NCBI RefSeq assembly: GCF_020782875.1
Contig: NZ_JAJGBN010000005.1
Location: 186,001 to 250,000 of the forward strand
DNA: 64,000 nucleotides
Source: Allomuricauda sp. M10
GTDB taxonomy: Bacteria; Bacteroidota; Bacteroidia; Flavobacteriales; Flavobacteriaceae
Reading direction: 5' to 3'
The position numbers and the translations under genes were made by a program. Of the stretch, positions 15,386-23,717 are shown one piece after another. The notes under the pieces are model-generated. The model did not search any database. It was not told the origin of the DNA and was given only the letters and a program-made list of their open reading frames with translations. Each line of letters begins with the position of its first letter. Position 1 is the first letter of the stretch.

Positions 15386-15805
15386 ATGAAATACGGTAGT
15401 TTGGTAATTGAAAAAAAAGAATATGTCCTTTTGAAGCGGTTGATGAACCTATCAGGATACTATAAGGACAATACCCTTAGGAGCTCGGTAAAAAAGCTCG
15501 TGGGTGAAATGGAAACAGCACGGATATTGGATGAAGCGGAAATGCCGGATGATGTCATCCGGTTCAATGCCGTGGTGACCATAATTTCCGAAAATGGATG
15601 GCACAAAAAATTCAAATTGGTACTTCCTAGTCGGAGCGATGTGAAAAACAACCATATTTCAATCCTGACCCCCATGGGAGCAGCGGTCATGGGGTATGCC
15701 AAAGGGGATTCCCTAGTTTGGGAGTTTCCTTCCGGAAACCAAAAATTGAGCATTGAAAATGTGGAACAGGAGAATGAACCCATAAACCTAAACATGGTAT
15801 TATGA
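15386..15805 (+). CDS. GreA/GreB C-terminal domain-like protein, copy 2
   Basis: A 139-residue paralogue of the protein at 12195. It starts MKYGSLVIEKKEYVLLKRLM and has the same core (ARILDEAEMPDDVIRFNAVVTI, ISILTPMGAAVMGYAKGDSLVWEFPSG). It also lacks the Gre coiled coil. Its stop overlaps the next start (ATGA at 15802-15805), which suggests translational coupling to the 130-residue protein. Two diverged copies in one regulated gene run suggest separate stress or growth-phase roles at RNA polymerase. Confidence 0.82.
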   Translation: MKYGSLVIEKKEYVLLKRLMNLSGYYKDNTLRSSVKKLVGEMETARILDEAEMPDDVIRFNAVVTIISENGWHKKFKLVLPSRSDVKNNHISILTPMGAAVMGYAKGDSLVWEFPSGNQKLSIENVEQENEPINLNMVL

Positions 15806-16194
15806 AGCAGGTGAACAGACCCTATTTTCACGAGTCCATAAGCCAGATCATAGTTAAAAAGGACAAGTTGGAGATTTCCAATTGGACCGAAACCATGGAG
15901 TTGATCAATAATGAACTGCAATATTTGATTCCATTGGAAAAACGCCTATTGGGAAACCCTGCGGTAAACCAAAGCCTTTTGGCCATCCAGCGGGATAACC
16001 AACTTCGCTTGGGCACCCTGTATCGATATGAAAGGACAATGATAAATGCCATTGAGTGTGATACCACGGAATGTGACGCCTATTATCTGAACACCCATGA
16101 GAAAAATAGGGATAGTTATATGGACCATATCAAGACCTATACCAAGATCAAGACGATATTGCTTTCAAAAATTTTGGAAAGGTATCAAAGGTAA
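15802..16194 (+). CDS. Helical 130-residue protein, unknown
   Basis: Almost entirely predicted alpha-helical and rich in charged residues, with three Cys (two in IECDTTECDAY). No signal peptide or membrane segment. Coupled by ATGA overlap to Gre-like copy 2, so it may form a complex with it. No family recognised. Confidence 0.6.
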   Translation: MKQVNRPYFHESISQIIVKKDKLEISNWTETMELINNELQYLIPLEKRLLGNPAVNQSLLAIQRDNQLRLGTLYRYERTMINAIECDTTECDAYYLNTHEKNRDSYMDHIKTYTKIKTILLSKILERYQR

Positions 16195-16227
16195 CCTGGA
16201 TGATCAATACGTAAGAATTAAAATTTA

Positions 16228-16331
16228 ATGAAGAATACGGTTTTCACCCTTTGTTGGTGAAACAGGGAGGAAACGACCATTGCCACCAATGCCAATGGTC
16301 CATTCTGAAAGTACCTTGGCCATTACTTGGC
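16228..16331 (+). promoter_or_regulatory. Structured leader and weak sigma-54-like site upstream of SulP
   Basis: The 250-bp gap before the transporter holds hairpin TTTCACC/GGTGAAA (16242-16262), hairpin GACCATTG/CAATGGTC (16275-16300), and TGGCCA-N5-TGGC at 16317-16331. The last keeps the GG and GC dinucleotides at sigma-54 spacing but differs from consensus in the -12 half. A 10-codon ORF starts at 16228 and overlaps the first hairpin. Regulation by the nearby NtrC-type activator is possible but unproven. Confidence 0.4.
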
Positions 16332-16444
16332 GACCCCTACCCAAGGATCGGTAGCACGTTAGTACAAAAATTCAATAATGTCTGGTTGTAGTTATCTGGG
16401 CGTAAAAAGTACCGGATTTGGATTTAAAAAACCATACAAACAAC

Positions 16445-18328
16445 ATGAAGAATTTTTTTTCCAATTTACGAGGAGACATATTTGGAGGGCTCACAGCAGG
16501 AATTGTAGCCCTCCCTTTGGCGTTGGCGTTCGGTGTCAGTTCTGGGATGGGTCCCAGTGCAGGACTCTATGGTGCCATCTTCATCAGTTTTTTTGCGGCA
16601 CTTTTTGGAGGGACCAATACGCAGATTTCTGGTCCAACGGCCCCTATGACAGCCGTCAGCATGGTCGTGGTAACAAGCATTCTGGCATTCAATGATGGGG
16701 ATTTTGAGAAAGCTTTGCCAGCAATACTTATGGTCTTTTTGATGGCAGGTCTTGTCCAAATAGGATTGGGACTTGTAGGCATCGGAAAGTATATCAGATA
16801 TATTCCCTATCCTGTTGTTTCCGGTTTTATGACCGCCATAGGGATCATTATCCTTGTAACCCAGATTTTGCCTTTGGTGGGGTATTATCCCAAAGAGGAC
16901 ATGGCACTTGTGGATCAGTATAGGCCCATGGCCCAAGAATCAATTTTGAGAAAAATCCTTAAAGAGGAATCTAGGGAAAGTATGCTTGTCCTCGAGGATT
17001 TCCAAGAAACCATCGACCGATCTGAAGAAGTTTCAGAAGAAAATATTTTGAAAGAGGCAAAGGCACTGGCAGGAAAGGATACTTCTGGTGTGATGGGTGC
17101 CATCAATATGCTTCCAAGGGCATTACAACATATCAATTGGCTCGAATTGGCCTTGGCCTTTGGCACGATAGTTATTATTTATGGGTTTAAAAAAATAACG
17201 ACGTCCCTTCCCAGTGCACTTGTAGCTTTATTGGTCGTTTCAGGTGCAGCTTATGGTCTTGGACTGGACTATAGACCCATCGAACAGATACCTGGCGGCT
17301 TTCCCATAATTCACTTCGATATGTTCACACAATTTAGGTTGGATTCCATAACACCGTATGTATTTACGGCATTTACACTTGCTTTATTGGGAGCTATTGA
17401 CTCTTTGTTGACCTCGGTGGTCGCGGACAATATGACCAAGACCCAGCACAGGCCGAACAGAGAATTGATCGGGCAGGGAATAGGAAACAGTATTGCGGCA
17501 TTTTTTGGTGGGTTGCCTGGAGCAGGGGCCACCATTCGGACTGTGGTGAACATCAATGCAGGAGGTAAAACTAAATTATCTGGAATGGTAGCTGGAGTAC
17601 TCTTGTTGACGGTGTTGTTGGCATTGGGTCCAGTGGCATCCAAAATTCCAGCGGCAGTTTTGGCAGGCATCTTGGTAACAGTCGGAATTGGGGTGATAGA
17701 TTATAAGGGGCTCAAGGCCATTCCGTTTCTACCTAGGGACACGAAAATTGGCCCCTTTAAGGTTAGTTCAGAAGTGATCATCATGCTCGTGGTTATGGTG
17801 TTGTCCACTGTTTGGAACTTGGTGTACGCAGTTGGTGTTGGCTTGGTATTGGCATCATTGATGTTCATGAAAAAAATGGGGGACTTGACCGCGGAACGCT
17901 CCGATGTGAAGACCCTGGAGCAAGAGAAGGGTTGGGCGGATGAAAGCAATTTTCCCGAAAGTCTCAAAAAAGAAGTTTTTATCAAGCATTTGAAAGGCCC
18001 CTTGTTTTTTGGATTTACCAGTGAGTTCCAGCAATTGGCCAAACAGATTCCACGTACCGCATCAATAGTCATTATCCGTATGGACCGCATGCAATATTTG
18101 GACCAATCGGGACTCTACACCCTAGAGGATGTATTGATCGATCTCAAAAATTCAGGAATCGAAGTGTTGTTTGTTGGATTATTGGAACAGCCCAGGTACA
18201 TGATGGAACGCGTTCGGTTGATTCCTTCATTGATCTCGGAGAACCGCATATTTATCGACTTTAAAGCATGTACGGCGTATTTAAAAAGCAACTTGGATCA
18301 AACAGTTGATGTATCGAAGGAAAATTAG
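16445..18328 (+). CDS. SulP-family anion transporter with STAS domain
   Basis: A 627-residue transporter from ATG 16445 (in-frame TTG at 16418 rejected). About 10-12 membrane helices carry the SulP signatures FGGLTAGIVALPLALAFGVS and SGPTAPMTA. A loop of about 70 charged residues (about 150-220) interrupts the membrane part. A C-terminal STAS domain follows (about 500-615, RMDRMQYLDQSGLYTLEDVL). SulP proteins carry sulfate, bicarbonate or other anions. Substrate is not decided by sequence, and no carbonic anhydrase or sulfate gene adjoins. The central acidic insertion is larger than in many members. Confidence 0.92.
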   Translation: MKNFFSNLRGDIFGGLTAGIVALPLALAFGVSSGMGPSAGLYGAIFISFFAALFGGTNTQISGPTAPMTAVSMVVVTSILAFNDGDFEKALPAILMVFLMAGLVQIGLGLVGIGKYIRYIPYPVVSGFMTAIGIIILVTQILPLVGYYPKEDMALVDQYRPMAQESILRKILKEESRESMLVLEDFQETIDRSEEVSEENILKEAKALAGKDTSGVMGAINMLPRALQHINWLELALAFGTIVIIYGFKKITTSLPSALVALLVVSGAAYGLGLDYRPIEQIPGGFPIIHFDMFTQFRLDSITPYVFTAFTLALLGAIDSLLTSVVADNMTKTQHRPNRELIGQGIGNSIAAFFGGLPGAGATIRTVVNINAGGKTKLSGMVAGVLLLTVLLALGPVASKIPAAVLAGILVTVGIGVIDYKGLKAIPFLPRDTKIGPFKVSSEVIIMLVVMVLSTVWNLVYAVGVGLVLASLMFMKKMGDLTAERSDVKTLEQEKGWADESNFPESLKKEVFIKHLKGPLFFGFTSEFQQLAKQIPRTASIVIIRMDRMQYLDQSGLYTLEDVLIDLKNSGIEVLFVGLLEQPRYMMERVRLIPSLISENRIFIDFKACTAYLKSNLDQTVDVSKEN

Positions 18329-18372
18329 ATCTGCCTGTGGTTCAAACGACTAGATTTTTTTGGATAGACTTG

Positions 18373-18639
18373 TCAGTTCAAAATAACGGTGCCCTTGATC
18401 AATGAATATGCAATCGTTGCTATTATGCCTATCAAAAAGATTCCGGATGATATCAAAAGCAAACCTTGTTTTTTTGCTATGGCCTTGCCCAAGAAGTAAA
18501 GATCGACCACCATTTCATCATAGGTGTTCTGTCCACTTTCCCTTATGCGGTTCAATTCTTCCTTAAACTCAACGAGGGATTGGTTGGCAAAATTGTCCGC
18601 ATGGAGAATGCCCTTATAATTGCTGGCCTTGGAGTCAAA
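18373..18639 (-). pseudogene. 3' fragment of a DUF5706 / Pycsar-effector-like membrane protein
   Basis: The minus-strand reading frame from 18639 down to the stop at 18373 encodes about 88 residues: SNYKGILHADNFANQSLVEF, then YDEMVVDLYFLGKAIAKKQ, then a membrane helix (LLLISSGIFLIGIIATIAYS). This matches the C-terminal layout of DUF5706 proteins (PycTM effectors and HD-DUF5706 fusions): helix, YxxxxxDLYFLGxxxAKKxxLL, final TM. An in-frame stop at 18640-18642 and loss of any upstream coding coincide with the start of the relaxase debris. The gene is therefore 5'-truncated. Family assignment is by motif memory. Confidence 0.6.
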
Positions 18640-18641
18640 TT

Positions 18642-19184
18642 ATGGCAATAAGCAGGACTTTGCGCTCTCCCATCAGGGACAACACCCGGGAAAGTCTACA
18701 TGGTGCTGATTCCTGTGCACACCGGGCCAAGGAGCACATATACGTCCATTTGCACGTGAACCGGATAGGTTTTAAAGGAAAGGCCAACAATGACAACTTT
18801 ATCGGAAAGCGGAGCCAACAGATGACCTGACATGAGGAACTTACCGCGGTAAGGGAGAGCATTGCAGGAAAAACTGTACAAGATGCAGGAGACCAGGTCT
18901 GAAATTCAGAAAATACATGAAAAGATAATAACCAAGGAACAGGCGAGGGGCTTTGACCCGTACATCAAATCAATGGGACAGAACAGTATAAAGGTTATCC
19001 CAGGTATCAACACGCAAAACCAATGACAAGGGCTTCAATCGAGTACAAGGAAACCAACTTTAAGGGAGGCGAGGCGCATCGTTCGATGTCCATGGACAGG
19101 ATAGCGGGCCAAATGAACTTTGAAATGAAAAGAACACAAAGAATTGCCAAGAACAAAAGCCGGAACTTTTGGGCAGGACGGTGA
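18642..19184 (+). pseudogene. Degenerate MobA/relaxase gene
   Basis: Three plus-strand frames together read as parts of a Bacteroidota mobilisation relaxase. The first piece (from about 18726) has HIYVHLHVNRIGFKGKANND and then FIGKRSQQM, the HxH metal-site region. A later frame has KLYKMQETRSEIQKIHEKII followed by SMGQNSIKVIPGINTQN. The last (19023-19184) has NFKGGEAHRSMSMDRI, the usual relaxase C-terminal box. In-frame stops at 18828, about 18900 and 19023, plus frameshifts, make it non-functional. It marks a decayed mobilisable element at this spot. Confidence 0.75.
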
Positions 19185-19405
19185 ATGTCCCAATGAGTCA
19201 GTCCAAGACCATAGTAAAGAAAACCATCAAACTGATCAGGTACACTGGAATATGACAAAAAGTAGGACAGCGCCCTATCTGGTTTTTGTCTGAGGCTTAT
19301 CTTTCCGAACGCTACAAGAACCGGATAGGATCCATGCGCTAAAGTTTTTGTAAGATTTTTGGGAAAAATTTGGTGTATGGATCATTGAGATAGCTAAATC
19401 TTGAA

Positions 19406-20158
19406 TCAGGAATTTGGAATGAGTTTTTTTATGAGCTCGTCCCTACGTCTTACAGCTACTTCTATTTTGGCCCCATCGGTCAAGGTAATGTAACCCCCTT
19501 TTCCTTTTAGATAATGTTCCACAAAGGAAAGATTGATCAAATGGGACTTGTGTACCCTAAAAAAGTTGCTGCCATCAAGAATACCCTCAAAATATTTTAA
19601 GGTTTTGGAAGCCGTGATTTTTTTGTTCGATAAGGTATGGATGTGGGTATAATTGGCATCGGACTGAAGTCGGACCATGTCACTGGTATCTACCATGACG
19701 AACCCATCCACTGTAGGGATGGCAATTCGTTTGGAATGTCCCGACCCCTCCTTAAAATTATGGAAAAGCACATCAATTTTTTTTGTGGTCTCTTTGAGGT
19801 CCCTGTTCTCCCTCACTTTTTGTAGTGCTTCATAGAGGTCTTCTTTGGCAATGGGCTTCAACAAATAATCCAAGGCAGAAAATTTGATGGCCTTTAGGGC
19901 ATAAGTATCAAAAGAAGTGGTGAAGATCAGTTCAAAATCAAGGTGGTTCAGTTGGGACAGCAAATCAAACCCGGTTGTACTCCCGAGTTGGACATCCAAA
20001 AAAAGCACATCAGGATTATATTTTTCTATATGCATTTTACCCTCCGCAATGGTGTTACAACTCGCCAGTATTTTGATATCCGGACCAACTTCCTGCAGAA
20101 GGCCCGTCAATCGGGTAATGCAGTGCTGTTCGTCATCAACGATAATGGCTTTTAACAT
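19406..20158 (-). CDS. LytTR-family response regulator
   Basis: 250 residues: receiver domain with phospho-site Asp55 (VLFLDVQLG) and conserved Lys in LLKPIAKEDL, then a LytTR DNA-binding domain (about 145-248; motifs NYTHIHTLSNKKITASKTLK, FFRVHKSHLINL, GAKIEVAVRRRDELIKKL). It lies 7 bp downstream of the TPR kinase gene, its cognate sensor. Likely targets are the divergent lipoprotein gene and the four tandem paralogues beyond it. Confidence 0.93.
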   Translation of the reverse strand: MLKAIIVDDEQHCITRLTGLLQEVGPDIKILASCNTIAEGKMHIEKYNPDVLFLDVQLGSTTGFDLLSQLNHLDFELIFTTSFDTYALKAIKFSALDYLLKPIAKEDLYEALQKVRENRDLKETTKKIDVLFHNFKEGSGHSKRIAIPTVDGFVMVDTSDMVRLQSDANYTHIHTLSNKKITASKTLKYFEGILDGSNFFRVHKSHLINLSFVEHYLKGKGGYITLTDGAKIEVAVRRRDELIKKLIPNS

Positions 20159-20165
20159 GGCGAGG

Positions 20166-21974
20166 TCAGAATTGAAGTTCCAAAGGTAGGTTTATTTCCA
20201 CACGCAGGCCTTCTTTCTTGTCTATCATGTCGATGGAACCTTCCGTGTTTTTCATATGGTTGATGATCTCGATACGGTTGGTGGTGATCTTTACACCCAA
20301 AGAACTTTTCTCCTTGGTATCCATAGAAGCGGTGGCCCGACCGATCCCATTATCCTCCACCACGCATAAGAGCATGTCTCCCTTTTTCTTGATTTGGATA
20401 TCAATTTTCCCAGTGTTCCCTTTGGGGGCAATACCATGCCATATACTATTTTCAATAAAGGGCTGTAGGATCATCGGGGGAACTAAGGTATTGTCTGGTT
20501 CAATGTCCTCGTCTACGGTTATACTGTATTCCAGATGGTTATCCAGTCGAATGGCTTCCAGTTGCATGTAAAGCTCCATGAGCTCCAGGTCTTCTTCAAG
20601 GGTAATCCATTTCTTTTCAGAATTTTCAAGGATGGCACGGGTAAGTTTGGAGAATTTCACCAAGTATTCATCGGCCTGTTTTATATCATTCCTTGAAATA
20701 AAATCGCTAATGGAGTTCAGGGAGTTGAAAATAAAATGGGGATTCATTTGTGAGCGTAGGGCCTTGAGTTCTGTCTCGGCTACCTTGGCATTGAATTCGA
20801 CCACCTTTCTTTTTTCCAAGGCATCACGTCTGCGTTTATATAGAAAATAACTTGCTATTGAAATCAGTGCCAAAAGGATGGCCCCAGCCAAATAACCATT
20901 CTTGACGAGATGTTGCCTTTTGATTTCCTCCTCGGCCTCGGCCTGTTGCCTCTCCATTTTGAACTGCATTTCCTTCCGGGTCAGCTCAGATTTTTTTTCC
21001 TCGCTCAACACACTGTCCTGAAGACGTACATGCTCTTTGTAAGCATGGAGGGCTTCTGCCATTTCTCCTTTATGTTCGTATACCTCGCTCAATACTTTCC
21101 AGGAATCCGCTTGCCATTCCACGGCTTCGATCTCTTGGGATAGGTCAAGGGCTTTCCTTCCATTTAAGGCAGCCAAGTCATAGTTTTTCAATATGATATT
21201 GACCGTTCCTATGCTGTTCAGGGCAGAAGCTTCAATGTATTTGTTCCCGATCTGGTGGGCAAGATCTGCCGCTTCCTGATAATGCAAGAGTGCCTTTGGG
21301 TAATCTTCGAGTTTTTTGTAAGCTAGGGCCAAGTTATTTGTAATGGCGGCCACAAAAAGGTCATTTTCTTCTTGTTTGGACAATTTTAGGGCCTTTTCAA
21401 GATTGGCCACTCCTTCTTCATATTTTTTAGTGTCGTTGTAGATGATGGCAATGTTTGACAGTGCCTTTATTTCATCAGGGACATTGCCCAACGTTTGTGC
21501 AGAGGTCAAATAGGCTTCATAATTTTCCAAGGCCCTATCGTACTGTTTTAAATCGGCAAAAATGTTTCCGATATTGCTCAACAACGACGCTTCAAGTGAC
21601 CTGTCCCCTATGGATTGGGCAAGATGTTGCGCTTTTTGGTAGACATCCAGTGCGGCTAGGTCATCTCCCATAACATAATGCAGGTTTCCCTTCTGTCTCA
21701 ATGCGTAACTCTCCCCCTTGATCCAATTTGTTTCGGAGGATATGGCAATGGCCTCATCTACCAAAGGAAAAGCTTCCTTGGGATTGGAATAGGTCATTTC
21801 CCCAGCAGTTTTTATCAATAAAGAAACGCGGACAGAATCTTTTGCCGAATGGTTGGCCAATTCCTGTTGTAACGAATCCAATACGCTTTGTTGGGAAATT
21901 CCCCAAAGGGGAAAAAGCAATAGGACTAAAAAAATCTTTTTAAAGGAATCTGGCATGGCGGGTGATTGGTCCAA
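20166..21974 (-). CDS. TPR-containing LytS-type sensor histidine kinase
   Basis: 602 residues: signal peptide (about 9-27, FLVLLLFPLWGISQQ), seven or so TPR units over about 35-320 in the periplasm, coiled coil, one membrane helix (about 350-375, YLAGAILLALISIASYFLYK), and a His_kinase domain with QMNPHFIFNSLNSISDF followed by an HATPase region (MILQPFIENSIWHGI, VEDNGIGR). This is a common Bacteroidota kinase architecture. It is co-transcribed with the LytTR regulator and divergent from the gene at 22146 across a 171-bp gap. Confidence 0.93.
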   Translation of the reverse strand: MDQSPAMPDSFKKIFLVLLLFPLWGISQQSVLDSLQQELANHSAKDSVRVSLLIKTAGEMTYSNPKEAFPLVDEAIAISSETNWIKGESYALRQKGNLHYVMGDDLAALDVYQKAQHLAQSIGDRSLEASLLSNIGNIFADLKQYDRALENYEAYLTSAQTLGNVPDEIKALSNIAIIYNDTKKYEEGVANLEKALKLSKQEENDLFVAAITNNLALAYKKLEDYPKALLHYQEAADLAHQIGNKYIEASALNSIGTVNIILKNYDLAALNGRKALDLSQEIEAVEWQADSWKVLSEVYEHKGEMAEALHAYKEHVRLQDSVLSEEKKSELTRKEMQFKMERQQAEAEEEIKRQHLVKNGYLAGAILLALISIASYFLYKRRRDALEKRKVVEFNAKVAETELKALRSQMNPHFIFNSLNSISDFISRNDIKQADEYLVKFSKLTRAILENSEKKWITLEEDLELMELYMQLEAIRLDNHLEYSITVDEDIEPDNTLVPPMILQPFIENSIWHGIAPKGNTGKIDIQIKKKGDMLLCVVEDNGIGRATASMDTKEKSSLGVKITTNRIEIINHMKNTEGSIDMIDKKEGLRVEINLPLELQF

Positions 21975-22075
21975 ATCAAATTTAAAGGTTTTGGTTCAAT
22001 ATGCTGTCCCGTTGATGGTGTATTGCGATAATTCAACAAAAGACAACGCTCATGTTCATATTTACAACGGTGAAT

Positions 22076-22140
22076 AAGTGGTCATGGCATAGGCTATGGG
22101 GAATATATAGTTTGGTATTCTCTATACACCATAACCACTT
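22076..22140. repeat. Inverted repeat in front of the 22146 lipoprotein gene
   Basis: Left arm 22076-22092 (AAGTGGTCATGGCATAG) and right arm 22122-22140, whose reverse complement is AAGTGGTTATGGTGTATAG. The arms match at about 15 of 17 positions plus a 2-nt bulge, with a 29-nt spacer, and end 5 nt before the ATG. It could be an RNA hairpin masking translation or a paired binding site for the LytTR regulator encoded next door. Confidence 0.6.
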
Positions 22141-22145
22141 ATACT

Positions 22146-22685
22146 ATGAAAAAAATGCAGTTGTTTTTCCTTTCCATTTTTACACTTACCATGTTCGCGA
22201 ATTGTAATTCTGACGATGGTGATGAACCAGAGAATGGGAAATCCGGAAAGGTTGAGGGAACCATCCAGTTGTCCGGGGAAGAAACAGCGATTTTGGGGAC
22301 TTCTTTGACCGTAGGGAACATCGAGGTCGCCAATGTGTCATTGACAGGAACGGACAAATCCGTCATATTACTTTCCGATAACATTACAGTGGTGGATAAC
22401 GAACTGGTGTACAGCAGTGATCAAAACGGTTTTGTGATCGTAGCTGCGGATTTTTCCACTGGGGGGTCACCCGATATCGACAAGACCATTTCCATGACCA
22501 TTGTAAAGAACGGCGAAGAATATCCACATGCGTGTTCTTCCCCCTATCAAGGATTCTTTATGGCCTGTGAGGATGGGTTTGAAGTTGATTTCGAAGCCAA
22601 AAAAGTCACTTTTGAAGGTACCACGGTAATCAATACCGATGATGACAAGATTTTGACCATGGATGGAGTGATAACGTGGGAGTAA
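22146..22685 (+). CDS. Small lipoprotein heading the paralogue array
   Basis: 179 residues with lipobox FANC (Cys19), an acidic Asp/Glu/Gly spacer and a beta-rich body (GKVEGTIQLSGEETAILGTS, two Cys near residues 130 and 138 in HACSSPYQGFFMACED). No family recognised. It ends 18 bp before the first of four tandem paralogous genes. It is preceded by the inverted repeat, so it is probably the first gene of an operon that runs to 27205. Confidence 0.7.
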   Translation: MKKMQLFFLSIFTLTMFANCNSDDGDEPENGKSGKVEGTIQLSGEETAILGTSLTVGNIEVANVSLTGTDKSVILLSDNITVVDNELVYSSDQNGFVIVAADFSTGGSPDIDKTISMTIVKNGEEYPHACSSPYQGFFMACEDGFEVDFEAKKVTFEGTTVINTDDDKILTMDGVITWE

Positions 22686-22703
22686 CCATTCATATTGAAG
22701 AAA

Positions 22704-23714
22704 ATGATACATAAGATAAGTTTGGGGGTTTTGATGGCTATCTTGGGGTTGCTTGAATTAGAGGCACAGGCCTCAACTGCCAACAATCTGATTGTGTTCG
22801 ATCCACCTTCCGAAAAGTTTGCTCCCATTCAACTACAGGCCCATAAGGGCCTTCCTCGGTTTGGGGCATTTAACAGCCATATGGTTAAGAATACGGGTGC
22901 CACACCCGCGATGAGACCCGCACGGGGAAATGATGGGGCTCATGTGATGGAACAGAACAAAAAGGAAAGAAACGGTCTCTTGAATTTTTCCATTTTGGTG
23001 GGGTTGAAATATTTGGAGCCCTTTATGAGTGACCTGGACCGCGGGCGTTTGACCGTGGTCAGTTCCAATACATCACAGGAACAACGGAATTCCGCATATC
23101 TACAGCAGTTTTTACGGACCCAAGTAGGTCCGAACCTTTGTTTGGACAACACCTGCAACCAAACCAATCAAGGAAAGAACGAGTTTGAGAGGCTCCGCAA
23201 TTATACCTCTTTTGTTGAGGTATGTTTGGAGCCACTTCAAAGGTGGAGCCAAGCGTTTTTCAAAAATGATGAAATGATAGGATACCATGTATCCACACTT
23301 CATGTTGGAAGGGGGTATGACTTTGACAAATTAGGGTATTGGGTAGGACATTATCTTAATCTGAACGATGTTTTTACCCCAAAGCAAGGTGGTGCCAAAA
23401 GAGTGGTCTTTGAGCCTGTTGCGGCCTATGAGCATGAGCTGTTGAAGAAAATCAATGGAAAGAACAATCTTCAATTTTTTCTCAAAATCGACGAACAGAC
23501 CGCCGAACGGTTCTTGAAGGAAGGCATCAACCGTTTGTATTTGGTGAAAAAGATAAAATTGAAACGTTCGGGCAAACCGATGGCCTTTCCTTATGACCCT
23601 GTGGAGTTCAACTATTCCCATGTGGACAGCGATGTGGAAGTTTATGAGGACGAAGCCCTTACAAAACATTTTATGACGCTTTCCCTTGCCAACCTCACGT
23701 TAAAAACCAATTGA
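22704..23714 (+). CDS. Tandem paralogue 1 of 4, exported, unknown function
   Basis: 336 residues from ATG 22704. Signal peptide MIHKISLGVLMAILGLLELEAQA. The mature part opens with IVFDPPSEKFAPIQLQAHKG then LPRFG, the signature shared by all four array members. Other shared blocks are an EFERLRNYTSFVE helix, YDFDKLGYWVG, and a C-terminal VEVYEDEALTKHF. Two Cys (LCLDNTC) lie mid-protein. It lacks the Trp-Gly-Gly box seen in the others. Not recognised as any named family. The array probably arose by tandem duplication, with divergence now well below easy nucleotide recognition. Confidence 0.7.
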   Translation: MIHKISLGVLMAILGLLELEAQASTANNLIVFDPPSEKFAPIQLQAHKGLPRFGAFNSHMVKNTGATPAMRPARGNDGAHVMEQNKKERNGLLNFSILVGLKYLEPFMSDLDRGRLTVVSSNTSQEQRNSAYLQQFLRTQVGPNLCLDNTCNQTNQGKNEFERLRNYTSFVEVCLEPLQRWSQAFFKNDEMIGYHVSTLHVGRGYDFDKLGYWVGHYLNLNDVFTPKQGGAKRVVFEPVAAYEHELLKKINGKNNLQFFLKIDEQTAERFLKEGINRLYLVKKIKLKRSGKPMAFPYDPVEFNYSHVDSDVEVYEDEALTKHFMTLSLANLTLKTN

Positions 23715-23717
23715 TCT

